From: Balanoglossus misakiensis
Lineage: Eukaryota; Hemichordata
Length of the DNA: 64,000 nucleotides
Assembly: GCA_040954595.2 (NCBI GenBank)
Contig: CM082597.2
Location: forward strand, 7,998,001 to 8,062,000
Reading direction: 5' to 3'
The position numbers and the translations under genes were made by a program. Below, piece by piece: positions 24,601-29,456 of the stretch. Below the pieces are notes generated by a model that had not been told where the DNA came from, did not search any database, and saw nothing but the letters and a program-made list of their open reading frames with translations. How positions within the stretch are numbered: the first letter of the stretch is position 1; each line of letters starts with the position of its first letter.

Positions 24601-27600
24601 ATGGTTATAACAGTAACATGTAAAAAAACCATGTCTGCTGACTACAACAGCTTTTAGGAAACTAATTTTGGTTAGCATCCACCACTGCACATATTACTGT
24701 AGTTTCTTTTGAAATATAGAACATTTGTGACAATAATTGCTGACAATCTATTAGGCAAGTATGTTTATGGTTTTATATTTTCTTTTGTGTTGATAATTAT
24801 TTGTATTATCATTTTTTTCCTATTTACACTACATTTATTGTTAATTGGGTGATGTCAATTTGCTTACCATGTTGCAGCTTACATTACGCACAATTAACAC
24901 TGACAGTCTGATTATCTTCATTGAAGGGTCGCAGTGGTTTGAATCCAGTCCGTGTAGTTCTCGTTGGACGTACACCATCACTTGTTGGCACTAGTAATGA
25001 AAACATTTCCAAATTAATATACATTTGCTGTGTTATCATAAAAATCCGGGTAAATTTTCAAAGTAGTGACTAGTGACATTAAGCAGAAGAAATTACAAAT
25101 TTACCTTGTGATCCCAGGCTCCTTGTTCTTTTGTCACACTGAAATGTTTCAGGCAGTTCCAGCTTCATTTCTGCGATTTCTGTCTGCAACTTGCATAAGT
25201 CAGCAATGATATCTTTGAACACCATCTCAATATGCTTTCGGGTATCATGTCCACCCTCAAATAAAACCCAGTAGTTTAGACTGCTTAATAGAATGCTGAG
25301 TCTTATTGTTCATGACTTGTAACATCAGTTTTGTAGAGTTGCCACCTTCGTCACCAGATACACAAAGCCACAGTGTGTCTCTTGATATATTGTCAAAATG
25401 TGTCAGCTTTCCATTTGCCTTGAACTCTGCAACCATTTTATGAAGAAGTTCTTGTACATCTGCAACTCGCACATAAAGGACTGTAATTGGTCCACCTTCC
25501 TCTTCACTCTCAAAACTTCCGTATTCATAGCTAAACTCCATCTCTTCTAGCTCCTGTCTTAACTGCCTCTCTGTTCCTAGCACATCAACACCGAGCTCCA
25601 TCTTGAATGTATGCTTCAAAAGCTGCCAGGTTGTCATTGGCATTATGCTCTTAAAAGCAAGAACTTGTTTCCCTGGAAAATGTTCCTTGTACTGGTATAC
25701 CGGCTTCTTGTGCTGCCTTGATGTAGATATCTTTGTCTCGGCTTATTCTTTACGCATGTTGAGCAACTAAATTGCTTTATTAAGTTCTCCACTCTCATTT
25801 TTGTTGACACACTGCATTTTTTCAATTTTCTCCATCAGTTGACACTTGGCTCTTTTTGTTTTTTCTGTAGCTTCTATCGATGATGTTTCTGTCTGGGGTA
25901 TTGCAATATACACTTTTGGTCTTCCTCTGGAACTAACAGCTTTTATGGTTCCATCCAAACTCTTTCTTTCTTTAACTACTGTCATAGTTTTGAAGACTTT
26001 TTCTTGTGTTACTGTGAGTGGTTTGGTTGGTGACATGGTCAAAATATCACTGAGAGATGTTTGTGTTGCTGCCAACTTTTCCTTCAGGTCATTAATTTCC
26101 GTGAAGGCATCATTCATTTGAACAGACAGTGCTTTGATCTGACTTAAATATTGTTGTGTGTCATTTTGGTGGTTGGGATCAGAAAATTTCGATAATTTGT
26201 AAATTTCAAACCATGATGTGGTGTTATCAAAAAAGCCTGCCTTATGAGATATCAGTGTGGCATACTTCTCTGGAAAATCGTGAATAAATTTCTGACGCCA
26301 AATTATAGGATCAGCTCGAAATGTATGCAGAAATGAACATGTTGATGTGAAATTCACAATATCAGTGACATTTACGTGATGGAGAATACTGACAATGACA
26401 ACGGGTGGCAGCAATCCACATGCACCTGCCGCAGATAACCAACTCCGGTAGTCACAGCTGGAACCCTCGCTGCCTATTTCCTCGCTACTCATCAACGTGG
26501 ATGAAGAACTCTCCCACCTTGCCAGTTTTATTCTTTGTCCCCCATACTGCCTTTGTCCTTGACTTCCACCTTTCTGGCCTTTTTTGTCAAGTAAGTGGCT
26601 GAAGTCCAACGATCGATCCTCGCAGTACTTTCTGATACTTGCTTTGCACGTCATGCACAAATAGCCACTCATACCTTCAGCGCGGCTCCGAAACATGCCC
26701 CTAAGTGTTTGGCATACGATTTTGAGTTGTCAAAACGAGATGATGCTCTCGTGAGGCAGATGCAACAACTTTTTTCGTCGACGATCGCGATCGTTCCCGA
26801 AATGACATGAAGGACGCCATATTTAATGACTTTGTGCGCATGTGCAAACAACAAACAATGCGATTTTTATTTCTCTCCTCCAACCATTAGATTTCCGCAT
26901 ACGACGCTCGTGCACTATTTGTAACATCTCAATTTCTATCTTTGCACCTCACATTCAATGAATAGACCTGTGGATGTTTTGACACTTCTCGTCAATGAAA
27001 GTGTATGGTTGCAGTGATCAAATGATACACAAATCAAAGGAACAAACAGTGACTTTTCTTTTTTTGAAATGCGCACTCACTTGCCCCAATTGTAAAATAG
27101 CAAAATTTAATACATGCAATATTAAATGCATTTATTACTGTATTCAAAAATGTTTGAAATTGAATATTGTGCCAAAGAGAAGAGTTGTCAATCCAAATAT
27201 CTGAGCATTGAATGATTGTTCAGTTTCCTTTACGGTTTGGCCCACCTCTGTTGAAAGGATGACTTGTGATATAGTGTTTTACATTAAAATATAAATACAT
27301 ATATTTTAAATATTTCATATTTTCAATCTAGAAGTGGGAGCTGCATCCTGAAATTTTAATTGACTGTCAGAATGAAAGGCAAGCAATTCACGCAAGTTAA
27401 CTCTAACACAACAACTCTTCAATTAAAAATTGACATCAGACAACCACAAAGGCAATATTCAATTAATTTGTATAAATTCAGATGCAGTTACCTGATTTGA
27501 AAATTACTGGTAGGCGTAGATTTTGTCAGCGTTTTCCTTCATGAGTTACTTTGCGTTTAGTTTGTTCTGTGTAGTAGAATAGAAAAGTGTTCGGTCTGGA

Positions 27601-29315
27601 TTGGTCACAAAGAGAAAGTTATTTTGGCAACTGCTCATCACATGAAAGGTCATAGGGTCAAGAAGTCTTATGTGAAGGTCACTGTCAAGGCCAGTTATAA
27701 ATCCCTTATTTACGTTACCTTGCTTGTCGACCGATAAGCCAGCAACAACGGAGAAATGTGAAACACCCAAATGCTGTGCCGGAAGTGAGTTCTGGCTACC
27801 CAGAAAATGACGTCACTCTGCTACCGATAAGGCCAAAAAATGAGTTTTGTTTAGCATCTTTCAAAATGTCAAAATTGATGAGGAGACGCGGTTTTTAATT
27901 GTTCCGGGAAACTACCAACAAGCTAACATTTTTTGTTTCATGTTTTAGGTTCATAGGACTGTACAAATTTCATATTTCTCACATGAATTGTGGATTTTCT
28001 GTCCCAAACAAGCTGCAGGCGAGTGTGGGACAAAATATCCCTGACGAGTGTGCGAAATATGATCCCAGGTCCTTGGTGTGTGAGATTATATTTCTCACAT
28101 GGCAATACATTAGCCCAATTCGTCTTAAAACATCTTGAACTGTCATCTGGCACATTGTTGTTTCTGTATCACGTCATTGGATAACATTTAGCGCACGTTA
28201 TTAAATAACGCTTTGTCATCCAATCAGTGCTCGCGTCATATACAGCTTTCGATTCAGTGAGAATGTGGGATTGATTTCTCACACTCTGATCCCACACTCT
28301 CAGCATGCCAGGAGTGTGAGAATCTATTGAGATCTACGAGTTTGAAATCTTTGGTGAAGAGTTTATCAATTTCACTGCCAACCCTGTTGGGCATTCTGGG
28401 ATATGTGTGCATGCCAAAGCACAAACAGCCATGACCTGACAGCTCAGTTTGTAGATAATTTCTACAAATCCACAAAAAGACTCAAAGTTTAGAAAAGTCG
28501 TGTCTGTTAGAAATATTAAAATATCACTGTTAATACTTAATTTCAAAGCCATGTGAATTTGTTCCCTTTAGGGAAATTGTTAATGGAAGGGAGGATTGGT
28601 ATTGACTTGAATAATTACAATGGATGTTTTTTTCTCTATTTTCAGATGTGAATGAGTGTTCAGATTCTGTCTGTGCTGGAGGTTGTCTCAATGCAGAGGG
28701 TGGATTCAGCTGTTGTTGTGGTGATGATGGTTTCTCTATGAGTGCAGATCATGACAATTGTTTAGGTAAGTTTTTATTTGAGTGGGGAGGGGATAGGCCA
28801 ACAATGGCTTGGAATTTCCTGCCTCAAAAGGGCGCTTACACAAGTTGTAAGTGACAGACTTTACAGCGAGTCACCATGTAAAAAAATAATAAATACAAGT
28901 TATCAGGCACTTTCCAAAGTTACACATTTAAAAAAATTGAGTTTGTTGTCTCGTGTGTGATATTTTTGGCTTGCAGAACACTAGCTTGTAAAATGTAATG
29001 TGGTTACTACATTGTTTGTTCATCAGTATACAGTACTGGTACAGATAAACATATGATATGACCAAGTTATATGCCAGATGACATTTATTAAGTTTCTTTC
29101 AATTTTTTTCTCTTGTCGTATATTTTCAAATGTGCACTCAAGGACAACTGTAATTCAGATGTATTCATTCAAACACAATTTATGATATTTGTGTTTTCCC
29201 CACAGATGACAATGAGTGTGATCAAGCTGGTTGGTCGCCATGCCAACAAGTATGTTACAACACACCAGCCCGTTACCAGTGTGGTTGCAGACCAGGATTC
29301 AACATACACGTGTTG
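606..29315 (+). CDS. Multi-exon secreted VWC/VWD/EGF protein gene (kielin/chordin-like or crossveinless-2-like), 5' end off window
   Basis: This is the span of a run of exons, listed separately below. Order: VWC1-8, VWD, part of C8, EGF, EGF, cbEGF, VWC9-14, cbEGF, EGF. VWC domains are recognised by the CxxCxC half and the CCxxC half, VWD by GDPHYRTHDG and CGNFN, EGFs by DINEC/DVNEC and the cysteine spacing. Known relatives with VWC arrays plus VWD (kielin/chordin-like, BMPER) bind BMPs outside the cell; that role here is inference. Almost every exon joins the next in a consistent phase, which supports one gene. No signal peptide, start codon or terminal stop is seen. Lesions in the VWD, EGF2 and VWC12 exons, and the missing C8 start, leave open a pseudogene, two adjacent genes (break near 12.9-14.7 kb), or assembly errors. 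A transposon-like gene lies on the opposite strand in its 21655-28645 intron. Confidence 0.7.
1466..1565 (+). CDS. Exon: VWC1, second half
   Basis: Acceptor CATAG, donor GTAAGG. Starts in phase 0, reads GNVTC, LEC and CCPVC, and ends one base into a codon. It completes the domain begun at 606-679. Confidence 0.8.
1648..2169. mobile_element. Foldback element (TTAAAGGGACRAAGTC family), expanded copy
   Basis: The termini are inverted copies of TTAAAGGGACAAAGTCTCTC. The interior repeats a block with GACGAGAGTGAAAAAAACT and AATGAATAATC motifs. This copy is longer than the relatives at 3337-3691, 4607-4964 and 20867-21212 (about 350 bp) because part of the interior is duplicated. It lies in the intron after VWC1 and has no coding capacity. 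Confidence 0.75.
2342..2430 (+). CDS. Exon: VWC2, first half
   Basis: Acceptor TTGGTAG, donor GTATGT. Phase-1 start, phase-0 end. Reads PVCVAGDGTEY then CLQCTCQ. The matching second half is in the next exon at 3142. Confidence 0.8.
2901..3112. mobile_element. MITE with TA target duplication (family CTGTAAAAC)
   Basis: The 212-bp element has inverted ends CTGTAAAATACTTTATTTT and GTGTTTTACAG flanked by TA. TA duplication with short terminal repeats is typical of Tc1/mariner-type non-autonomous elements; the superfamily call is inference. Its left edge coincides with the left edge of the 1.3-kb duplication shared with 20.4-21.7 kb. Confidence 0.85.
3142..3318 (+). CDS. Exon: VWC2 second half fused to VWC3 first half (copy A)
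   Basis: Acceptor CTTTCAG, donor GTAAGT, 59 codons in phase 0. It reads PDSKITCTELEC, DCCPDC, then CEYNNILYADGD and CRSCLYL. No intron separates the two half domains. In the CxxCxC motif the last cysteine is tyrosine (CLYL); the duplicate at 20672-20848 keeps cysteine (CLCL). Confidence 0.88.
3337..3691. mobile_element. Foldback element (TTAAAGGGACAAAGTC family)
   Basis: Inverted-repeat element of about 350 bp with ends CACAAAGTCTCTCTC and GAGACTTTGTC. The arms share TATGTTTGATACAAGACA and ATATCCACATGTA in inverted order. It sits just after the donor of exon 3142-3318 and is part of the duplicated segment. Confidence 0.8.
4038..4131 (+). CDS. Exon: VWC3, second half (copy A)
   Basis: Acceptor TTTACAG, donor GTAAGT. 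Reads DGTVTCNLTVC, TTC, FACVPGQCCPKC. It carries one cysteine (FAC) beyond the usual VWC set; the duplicate at 21561-21654 has serine there. Phase 0 to phase 1. Confidence 0.88.
4140..4248 (+). repeat. Short tandem repeat, about three units of roughly 35 bp
   Basis: Units share GAGTCATCAC(A/T)TG and TTGTGATCT. The third is diverged. The array lies at the right boundary of the duplicated segment, where the copy at 21.7 kb stops matching. Confidence 0.6.
4498..4583 (+). CDS. Exon: VWC4, first half
   Basis: Acceptor TGTTTAG, donor GTAAGT. Phase-1 start completing GAC. Reads DCRVIDGTTYHHGD then CTTCICD. Standard VWC first half. Confidence 0.82.
4607..4964. mobile_element. Foldback element (TTAAAGGGACAAAGTC family)
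   Basis: A 358-bp inverted-repeat element running from TTAAAGGGACAAAGTCTC to its inverted copy ending CTCTGTCCCTTTAA. The next roughly 78 bases (ATCTTGTGTTAGAGCAC and onward) match the sequence after the copy at 3337-3691. The shared unit is therefore longer than the element or reflects an old intron duplication. Confidence 0.85.
5285..5458 (+). CDS. Exon: VWC4 second half fused to VWC5 first half
   Basis: Acceptor TTGACAG, donor GTAAGA, 58 codons in phase 0. Reads TVTCPAPC, QCCQAC, then GCEFRGVTYKES and CLECQCS. Same fused-exon layout as 3142-3318. Confidence 0.85.
5459..6359. other. Intron without recognised features
   Basis: About 900 bases between two VWC exons. I see AT-rich unique-looking sequence and no repeat family shared with the rest of the window. 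Confidence 0.5.
6360..6447 (+). CDS. Exon: VWC5, second half
   Basis: Acceptor ATTACAG, donor GTCAGT. Reads EGILLCLPTLNC and CCPTC. Phase 0 to phase 1. Confidence 0.8.
6851..6951 (+). CDS. Exon: VWC6, first half
   Basis: Acceptor TATATAG, donor GTAAGT. Reads EPLERVC, YHNGTEFK, then CTSCICM. Phase 1 to phase 0. Confidence 0.8.
7313..7412 (+). CDS. Exon: VWC6, second half
   Basis: Acceptor CTGTCAG, donor GTAAGT. Reads DGHVSCDVKLC, LEC and ECCPRC. Phase 0 to phase 1. Confidence 0.82.
7651..8131. mobile_element. Foldback element with arms of about 180 bp
   Basis: The left arm CAAATAGTGGACTGCCTTCG and the right arm CGAAGGCAGTCCAGTGCACT are inverted copies. The inner ends GACAGCACACTGCCTTATGG and CATAAGGCAGTGCTCTGTCC also pair across a loop of about 125 bp. 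A single-arm relative is at 31790-32066. It lies in the intron between VWC6 and VWC7. Confidence 0.8.
8282..8373 (+). CDS. Exon: VWC7, first half
   Basis: Acceptor TTTACAG, donor GTAAGT. Reads LECSFENQIYKTGEQF then CSLCTCL. Phase 1 to phase 0. Confidence 0.82.
8461..8670. mobile_element. MITE (family CTGTAAAAC)
   Basis: Complete copy of about 210 bp in the opposite orientation to 2901-3112. It runs from GTGTAAAACACTTTATTTTT to TGTTTTACAGT. Intronic. Confidence 0.82.
8907..9044 (+). CDS. Exon: VWC7 second half plus start of VWC8
   Basis: Acceptor GTTAAG, donor GTAACA, 46 codons in phase 0. Reads DGEVTCERPNC and SCCPKC, then ESYCMYKGRRYQ. The VWC8 first half is interrupted by an extra phase-0 intron after RRYQ. 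Confidence 0.82.
9312..9607 (+). repeat. Dispersed repeat of about 300 bp, copy 1 (copy 2 at 17131-17436)
   Basis: Shared blocks include GTTAGACTGCCAAGTG, CAGTAGGGCCTAT and GAGAGCCATG, same orientation. Both copies lie in introns a short distance upstream of a VWC exon. Confidence 0.8.
9684..9782 (+). CDS. Exon: VWC8, middle part
   Basis: Acceptor TTTTCAG, donor GTAAGT, 33 codons in phase 0. Reads SGETWHVGC, CDCFNGKESC and CQPLTC. It continues the domain begun in 8907-9044. Confidence 0.8.
10291..10378. mobile_element. Short inverted-repeat element (MITE-like)
   Basis: Imperfect inverted ends ACAGTGAAATCTGTC and GACAGGTTTCTCTGT enclose about 60 bp. It resembles the CAGTCAAACCT element at 29457-29608. 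Intronic. Confidence 0.5.
10488..10539 (+). CDS. Exon: VWC8, last part
   Basis: Acceptor TTTACAG, donor GTGAGT. A short exon reading EEEIGHIDGECCQKCVP, with the closing CCxxC of the domain. Phase 0 to phase 1. Confidence 0.78.
10540..11039. other. Intron without recognised features
   Basis: About 500 bases with no clear exon or repeat. A 63-codon open frame at 10696-10887 has no matching splice sites and no recognised family. Confidence 0.45.
11040..11168 (+). repeat. Inverted repeat arm, left (pairs with 12518-12648)
   Basis: Blocks CACCTATGGAAAAT, AGTTACCATGG and CAGTGGGTGGCACACGCG recur in reverse complement at 12518-12648. A diverged third piece is near 13905-13950. The two arms bracket both VWD exons. 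Confidence 0.75.
11229..11525 (+). CDS. Exon: VWD domain, first part
   Basis: Acceptor TTTACAG, donor GTAAGT; 297 bases, phase 1 to phase 1. Reads ASCIVFGDPHYRTHDGKFFS, GTCTYVLSQDC, and VSVNGGLVELPYLL. GDPHYxTxDG is the hallmark start of a von Willebrand factor type D domain. It follows VWC8, as VWD follows the VWC array in BMPER and kielin-like proteins. Confidence 0.88.
11929..12072 (+). pseudogene. Exon: VWD domain, last part, with two frameshifts
   Basis: Acceptor GACAG, donor GTAAGT. The start (LMVVVHTSIGMRVV) continues the VWD from 11525 in phase. Near 11973 the frame moves by +1, after which GSHFGEVTADGTYKGRLCGM is read. Near 12037 it moves again, giving GNFNDNPGDDF. Joined by similarity these form a normal VWD end (GRLCGxCGNFN). 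The second shift fits loss of two bases at a conserved cysteine. Either real decay or assembly error. Confidence 0.65.
12342..12516. mobile_element. Truncated MITE (family CTGTAAAAC)
   Basis: Begins CTGTAAAACACTTTATATTT and matches the family until about 12516, where it runs into the inverted repeat arm at 12518. The second terminus is missing. Confidence 0.75.
12518..12648 (-). repeat. Inverted repeat arm, right (pairs with 11040-11168)
   Basis: Reverse-complement copy containing GCGTGTGCCACCCACTG, ACCATGGTAACT and ATTTTCCATAGGTGACC. It abuts the broken end of the MITE at 12342-12516. Confidence 0.75.
12701..12878 (+). CDS. Exon: C8 domain, C-terminal part
   Basis: Acceptor TTACACAG, donor GTGAGT. 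Reads GPLFRPAHGVVNPAPFYELC, DMCACPVHEKCLC, AYAYEARRKG and LDWRKSSC. A cysteine-rich C8 domain regularly follows VWD. The expected N-terminal part of C8 is not seen between 12073 and 12700, and the phase (0) does not follow from 12072 (phase 2), so an exon is missing or unrecognised. Confidence 0.75.
12950..13641. mobile_element. Foldback element of about 690 bp
   Basis: The ends are near-perfect inverted copies: CCCACCACAAATTGCAACAG and CTGTTGCAATTTGTGGTGGG. Pairing continues inward through GAGAGGTGTCT / AGACACCTCTC, GACATGGGCAGTTTTCATAA and CCTAAAAAAACATATTTGGGC. No transposase is inside. Confidence 0.85.
13973..14176. mobile_element. MITE (family CTGTAAAAC), well preserved
   Basis: Runs from CTGTAAAACACTTTATTTTC to GTGTTTTACAG with TA on both sides. 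One of the least diverged copies in the window. Confidence 0.88.
14435..14578 (+). repeat. Tandem duplication, 72 bp x 2
   Basis: Two essentially identical 72-bp units, each beginning GTTAAGTCAACATTTTGCCC and ending GGTGCTATAGAATAA. Intronic, about 130 bp upstream of an EGF exon. The identity points to a recent event. Confidence 0.95.
14705..14800 (+). CDS. Exon: EGF-like domain 1
   Basis: Acceptor TTTACAG, donor GTAAAT, phase 1 to phase 1. Reads IPCIPDCKNDGIC then YCNCQEGFSGDDC, six cysteines in EGF spacing. Its phase joins directly to the C8 exon ending KSSCG. VWD followed by EGFs is also seen in VWDE-type proteins. Confidence 0.82.
15183..15266 (+). CDS. Exon: EGF-like domain 2, no AG acceptor visible
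   Basis: Reads CVCLCENGICNGGECECFAG then YTGDLCDE, with donor GTAAGT. For the phase to fit the previous exon the boundary must be after CTTCTCTG at 15182, where the intron would end in TG rather than AG. No AG lies between about 15120 and the exon. A mutated acceptor, an error, or a dead exon are all possible. Confidence 0.55.
15807..15941 (+). CDS. Exon: calcium-binding-type EGF domain
   Basis: Acceptor ATTTCAG, donor GTATTG, phase 1 to phase 1. Reads DINECDIEGLQVC, ECINSRGSFMCRC and FVLRTDGITC. DINEC plus the N-x4-F pattern is typical of cbEGF modules. Confidence 0.87.
16266..16348 (+). CDS. Exon: VWC9, first half
   Basis: Acceptor GTTACAG, donor GTAAGG. Reads GCYFQPHDFTYSSGDTW then CTNCTCQ. 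Phase 1 to phase 0. It opens the second VWC array. Confidence 0.82.
16388..16595. mobile_element. MITE (family CTGTAAAAC)
   Basis: Complete copy from CTGTAAAACACATTATTTTC to GTGTTTTACAG, flanked by TA. It lies within the intron of VWC9. Confidence 0.85.
16930..17017 (+). CDS. Exon: VWC9, second half
   Basis: Acceptor ATTTCAG, donor GTTAGT. Reads NNVITCTQFPVLPC and ECCPHC. Phase 0 to phase 1. Confidence 0.8.
17131..17436 (+). repeat. Dispersed repeat of about 300 bp, copy 2 (copy 1 at 9312-9607)
   Basis: Same order of blocks as at 9312-9607 (ACGCTACCAAGTCGGTTGA, GTTAGACTGCCAAGTG, AGACAGTCAAAATACC) with scattered substitutions. It ends about 80 bp before the next exon. Confidence 0.8.
17516..17689 (+). 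CDS. Exon: complete VWC10
   Basis: Acceptor GCTATAG, donor GTAACC, phase 1 to phase 1. The whole domain is in one exon: GCVLNNIEYHHNSTW, CEICTC, IVTCVKQIC, CTHPLP, HCCHSC. The usual phase-0 intron inside the domain is absent. Confidence 0.87.
17690..18131. other. Intron without recognised features
   Basis: About 440 bases of AT-rich sequence between VWC10 and VWC11. I see no shared repeat. Confidence 0.45.
18132..18214 (+). CDS. Exon: VWC11, first half
   Basis: Acceptor TCAACAG, donor GTAAGT. Reads CLYNGYISNDGEIF then CLQCQCL. Phase 1 to phase 0. Confidence 0.82.
18631..18718 (+). CDS. Exon: VWC11, second half
   Basis: Acceptor TTCCAG, donor GTGACT. Reads KGSVMCLVHDCPLVTC and CCPVC. Phase 0 to phase 1. 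Confidence 0.82.
19068..19257. mobile_element. MITE (family CTGTAAAAC), slightly shortened
   Basis: Runs from CTGTAAAACACTTAATTTAT to GTGTTTTACAG. The right half lacks a short block present in other copies. Intronic. Confidence 0.82.
19371..19456 (+). CDS. Exon: VWC12, first half
   Basis: Acceptor TTCCCAG, donor GTAAGT. Reads ASCFFDGNEFQSGETF then CTICWCS. Phase 1 to phase 0. Confidence 0.82.
19508..19945 (+). repeat. Direct repeat pair inside an intron (about 19508-19655 and 19810-19945)
   Basis: Both halves share CAGCATCATCTGTGAAGTG, ATCATTGTGCAACT and AGACGCAAAACAAAGAATT. Units of about 140 bp lie roughly 300 bp apart in the same orientation. Confidence 0.8.
19982..20176 (+). CDS. Exon: VWC12 second half fused to VWC13 first half, with in-frame TGA at a conserved Cys
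   Basis: Acceptor ATTACAG, donor GTAAGA, 65 codons in phase 0. Reads DGQIGCKPVLC, CAIEFQTLLPGQ, a TGA codon at 20063-20065, then CPTC, then GCVVASGIIYPFGQTW and CQSCTCQ. The TGA stands exactly where the first cysteine of the CCPxC motif should be, one base from TGT/TGC. The frame is intact on both sides. Nonsense mutation or sequence error is most likely. Confidence 0.75.
20432..20639. mobile_element. MITE (family CTGTAAAAC), duplicate of 2901-3112
   Basis: Starts CTGTAAAACATGTTATTTTC and ends CTGTTTTACAG. It occupies the same place relative to the next exon as 2901-3112. It differs from that copy more in its left part than the exons do. Confidence 0.85.
20672..20848 (+). CDS. Exon: VWC13 second half fused to VWC14 first half (copy B)
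   Basis: Acceptor CTTTCAG, donor GTAAGT, 59 codons in phase 0. Same protein as 3142-3318 except CRSCLCL, which keeps the conserved cysteine that is tyrosine in copy A. Confidence 0.88.
20867..21212. mobile_element. Foldback element (TTAAAGGGACAAAGTC family), duplicate of 3337-3691
   Basis: Inverted arms as in the other copies, ending GAGAGAGACTTTGTCCTTTT. Present because the whole segment was duplicated. Confidence 0.8.
21561..21654 (+). CDS. Exon: VWC14, second half (copy B)
   Basis: Acceptor TTTACAG, donor GTAAGT. Reads DGTVTCNLTVC, TTC, FASVPGQCCPKC. The extra cysteine of copy A (FAC) is serine here. Phase 0 to phase 1; its phase joins the cbEGF exon at 28646. Confidence 0.85.
21728..22899. 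other. Intron sequence, CpG-richer left part, no gene recognised
   Basis: Directly after the duplication boundary the sequence contains several CG dinucleotides (ACACGAGCGTTCGCCGCC, TCGATCGCCC). I could not find terminal repeats linking it to the right side of the nested minus-strand gene. Confidence 0.4.
22900..22905 (-). terminator. Possible polyadenylation signal AATAAA
   Basis: TTTATT on the + strand gives AATAAA on the - strand about 110 bases beyond the stop of the nested minus-strand gene at 23017. Confidence 0.35.
23017..23610 (-). pseudogene. Nested gene, C-terminal part
   Basis: Reads VTGPFKQKLDASLDSFNLKR, YHSGALTGPDVRKLC, VFKPALFKTG, then after a frame change KFSLIYDLMMANRPLC, FGNWFPVAFPNADLSRKFHV, GMETEQVTESIHCYIDKLNR, MYATVQNTAKRQ and a TAG stop at 23017. 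The first change is at an A-run near 23600 (one A short), the second at an A-run near 23390 (one A extra), so they compensate. Both could be homopolymer errors. Confidence 0.6.
23608..24690 (-). pseudogene. Nested gene, central part with Cys-rich motif and coiled coil
   Basis: In one frame: CSPQCAQSSGQAVDSEE, LGCRECATMDIDDDQLS, an in-frame TGA at 24364-24366, then GDWEWLARLIGITGPNGRY, FCLHCYCTLSDLCKGKPHAY, TPLHLCLGIGLMILNLIESM, and a Glu/Lys/Leu-rich coiled coil (KLSDDLLSSEKELNLLEEQS and onward). CxxCxC and a later cysteine suggest metal binding. The part upstream of about 24560 is probably intron. The TGA could derive from CGA or GGA. Confidence 0.6.
24870..25256 (-). pseudogene. Nested gene, candidate exons between the acidic and central parts
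   Basis: Minus-strand sequence from about 25256 to 25106 reads GGHDTRKHIEMVFKDIIADL, CKLQTEIAEMKLELPETF and CDKRTRSLGSQ, ending at a GTAAAT donor. A second piece, about 24995-24870, reads VPTSDGVRPTRTTRTGFKPL and RPFNEDNQTVSVNC before a GTAAGC donor. These bridge the flanking pieces. A +1 shift near 25260 separates the first from the preceding frame. Confidence 0.45.
25257..25766 (-). pseudogene. Nested gene, acidic middle part, two in-frame stops upstream
   Basis: In the same frame as the F-box-like part: after TAG at 25767-25769 comes LLNMRKE, a TAA, AETKISTSRQHKKPVYQY, FPGKQVLAFKSIMPMTTWQL, LKHTFKMELGVDVLGTERQL, EFSYEYGSFESEEEGGPITV and onward to a TGA at 25257. Both stops sit where glutamine would be plausible (CAG to TAG, CAA to TAA), which suggests simple C-to-T decay. 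Function unknown. Confidence 0.55.
25767..26696 (-). pseudogene. Nested gene, N-terminal part: Cys motif, F-box-like segment, coiled coil, RGRP motif
   Basis: A 309-codon open frame. Residues 12-17 YLCMTC form a CxxC. Residues 96-141 (LPPVVIVSILHHVNVTDIVN, then IIWRQKFIHDFP) fit the F-box pattern (LPxxxxxxIL...W...F). About 183-215 is heptad-like, and residues 257-260 RGRP resemble an AT-hook core. Just upstream, 26854-26700 in another frame reads SCCICLTRASSRFDNSKSYA, likely the first half of the same zinc-binding module, so a one-base shift near 26695 is probable. F-box proteins usually recruit SCF ubiquitin ligase; that role is not shown here. Confidence 0.6.
26870..28645. other. Intron sequence right of the nested gene
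   Basis: No exon recognised. A palindromic TGACGTCA (CRE-like) is at about 27809-27816, upstream of the nested minus-strand gene. Around 27980-28330 several imperfect TGTGGGA/TCTCACA blocks occur in both orientations. Confidence 0.4.
28646..28765 (+). CDS. Exon: calcium-binding-type EGF domain
   Basis: Acceptor TTTTCAG, donor GTAAGT, phase 1 to phase 1. Reads DVNECSDSVCAGGCLNAEGG, FSCCCGDDGFSMSADHDNCL. It has an extra cysteine (CCC) compared with the usual six. Confidence 0.85.
29206..29315 (+). CDS. Exon: EGF-like domain, last recognised exon
   Basis: Acceptor CCCACAG, donor GTGAGT. Reads DNECDQAGWSPCQQVC, PARYQCGCRPGFNIHVL. The exon ends before the sixth cysteine in phase 0. I could not identify the continuation. 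Confidence 0.75.
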
Positions 29316-29456
29316 GTGAGTATCTACAATTTGGAGAGAAAGTAAGATGTATGTGTTTGTACAATGTAAGTGTCTAATACATGGATATGTGACACTGAAA
29401 TCATACATTGTACTGTCATTGGTAAATGTCTGCTATTCATGGCACAAATTAACATA

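Larger units (their letters stand above)
23017..26854 (-). pseudogene. Degenerate transposon-like gene nested in the intron, opposite strand
   Basis: Five stretches of coding-like sequence follow each other on the minus strand and are described separately: Cys-motif plus F-box-like (26854-25767), acidic part (25766-25081), linker exon (about 24995-24870), GDWEWL/zinc-like part (24690-23608) and C-terminal part (23610-23017). Neighbouring pieces often share a frame and are separated only by single stop codons or one-base shifts, so they are best read as one decayed gene. The motifs GITGPNGRYFCLHC, TPLHLCLGIGL and GMETEQVTESIH are of a kind I recall from repeat-borne proteins of cnidarians and other invertebrates; I cannot name the superfamily. 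It interrupts the region between VWC14 and the next EGF exon. Confidence 0.6.
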
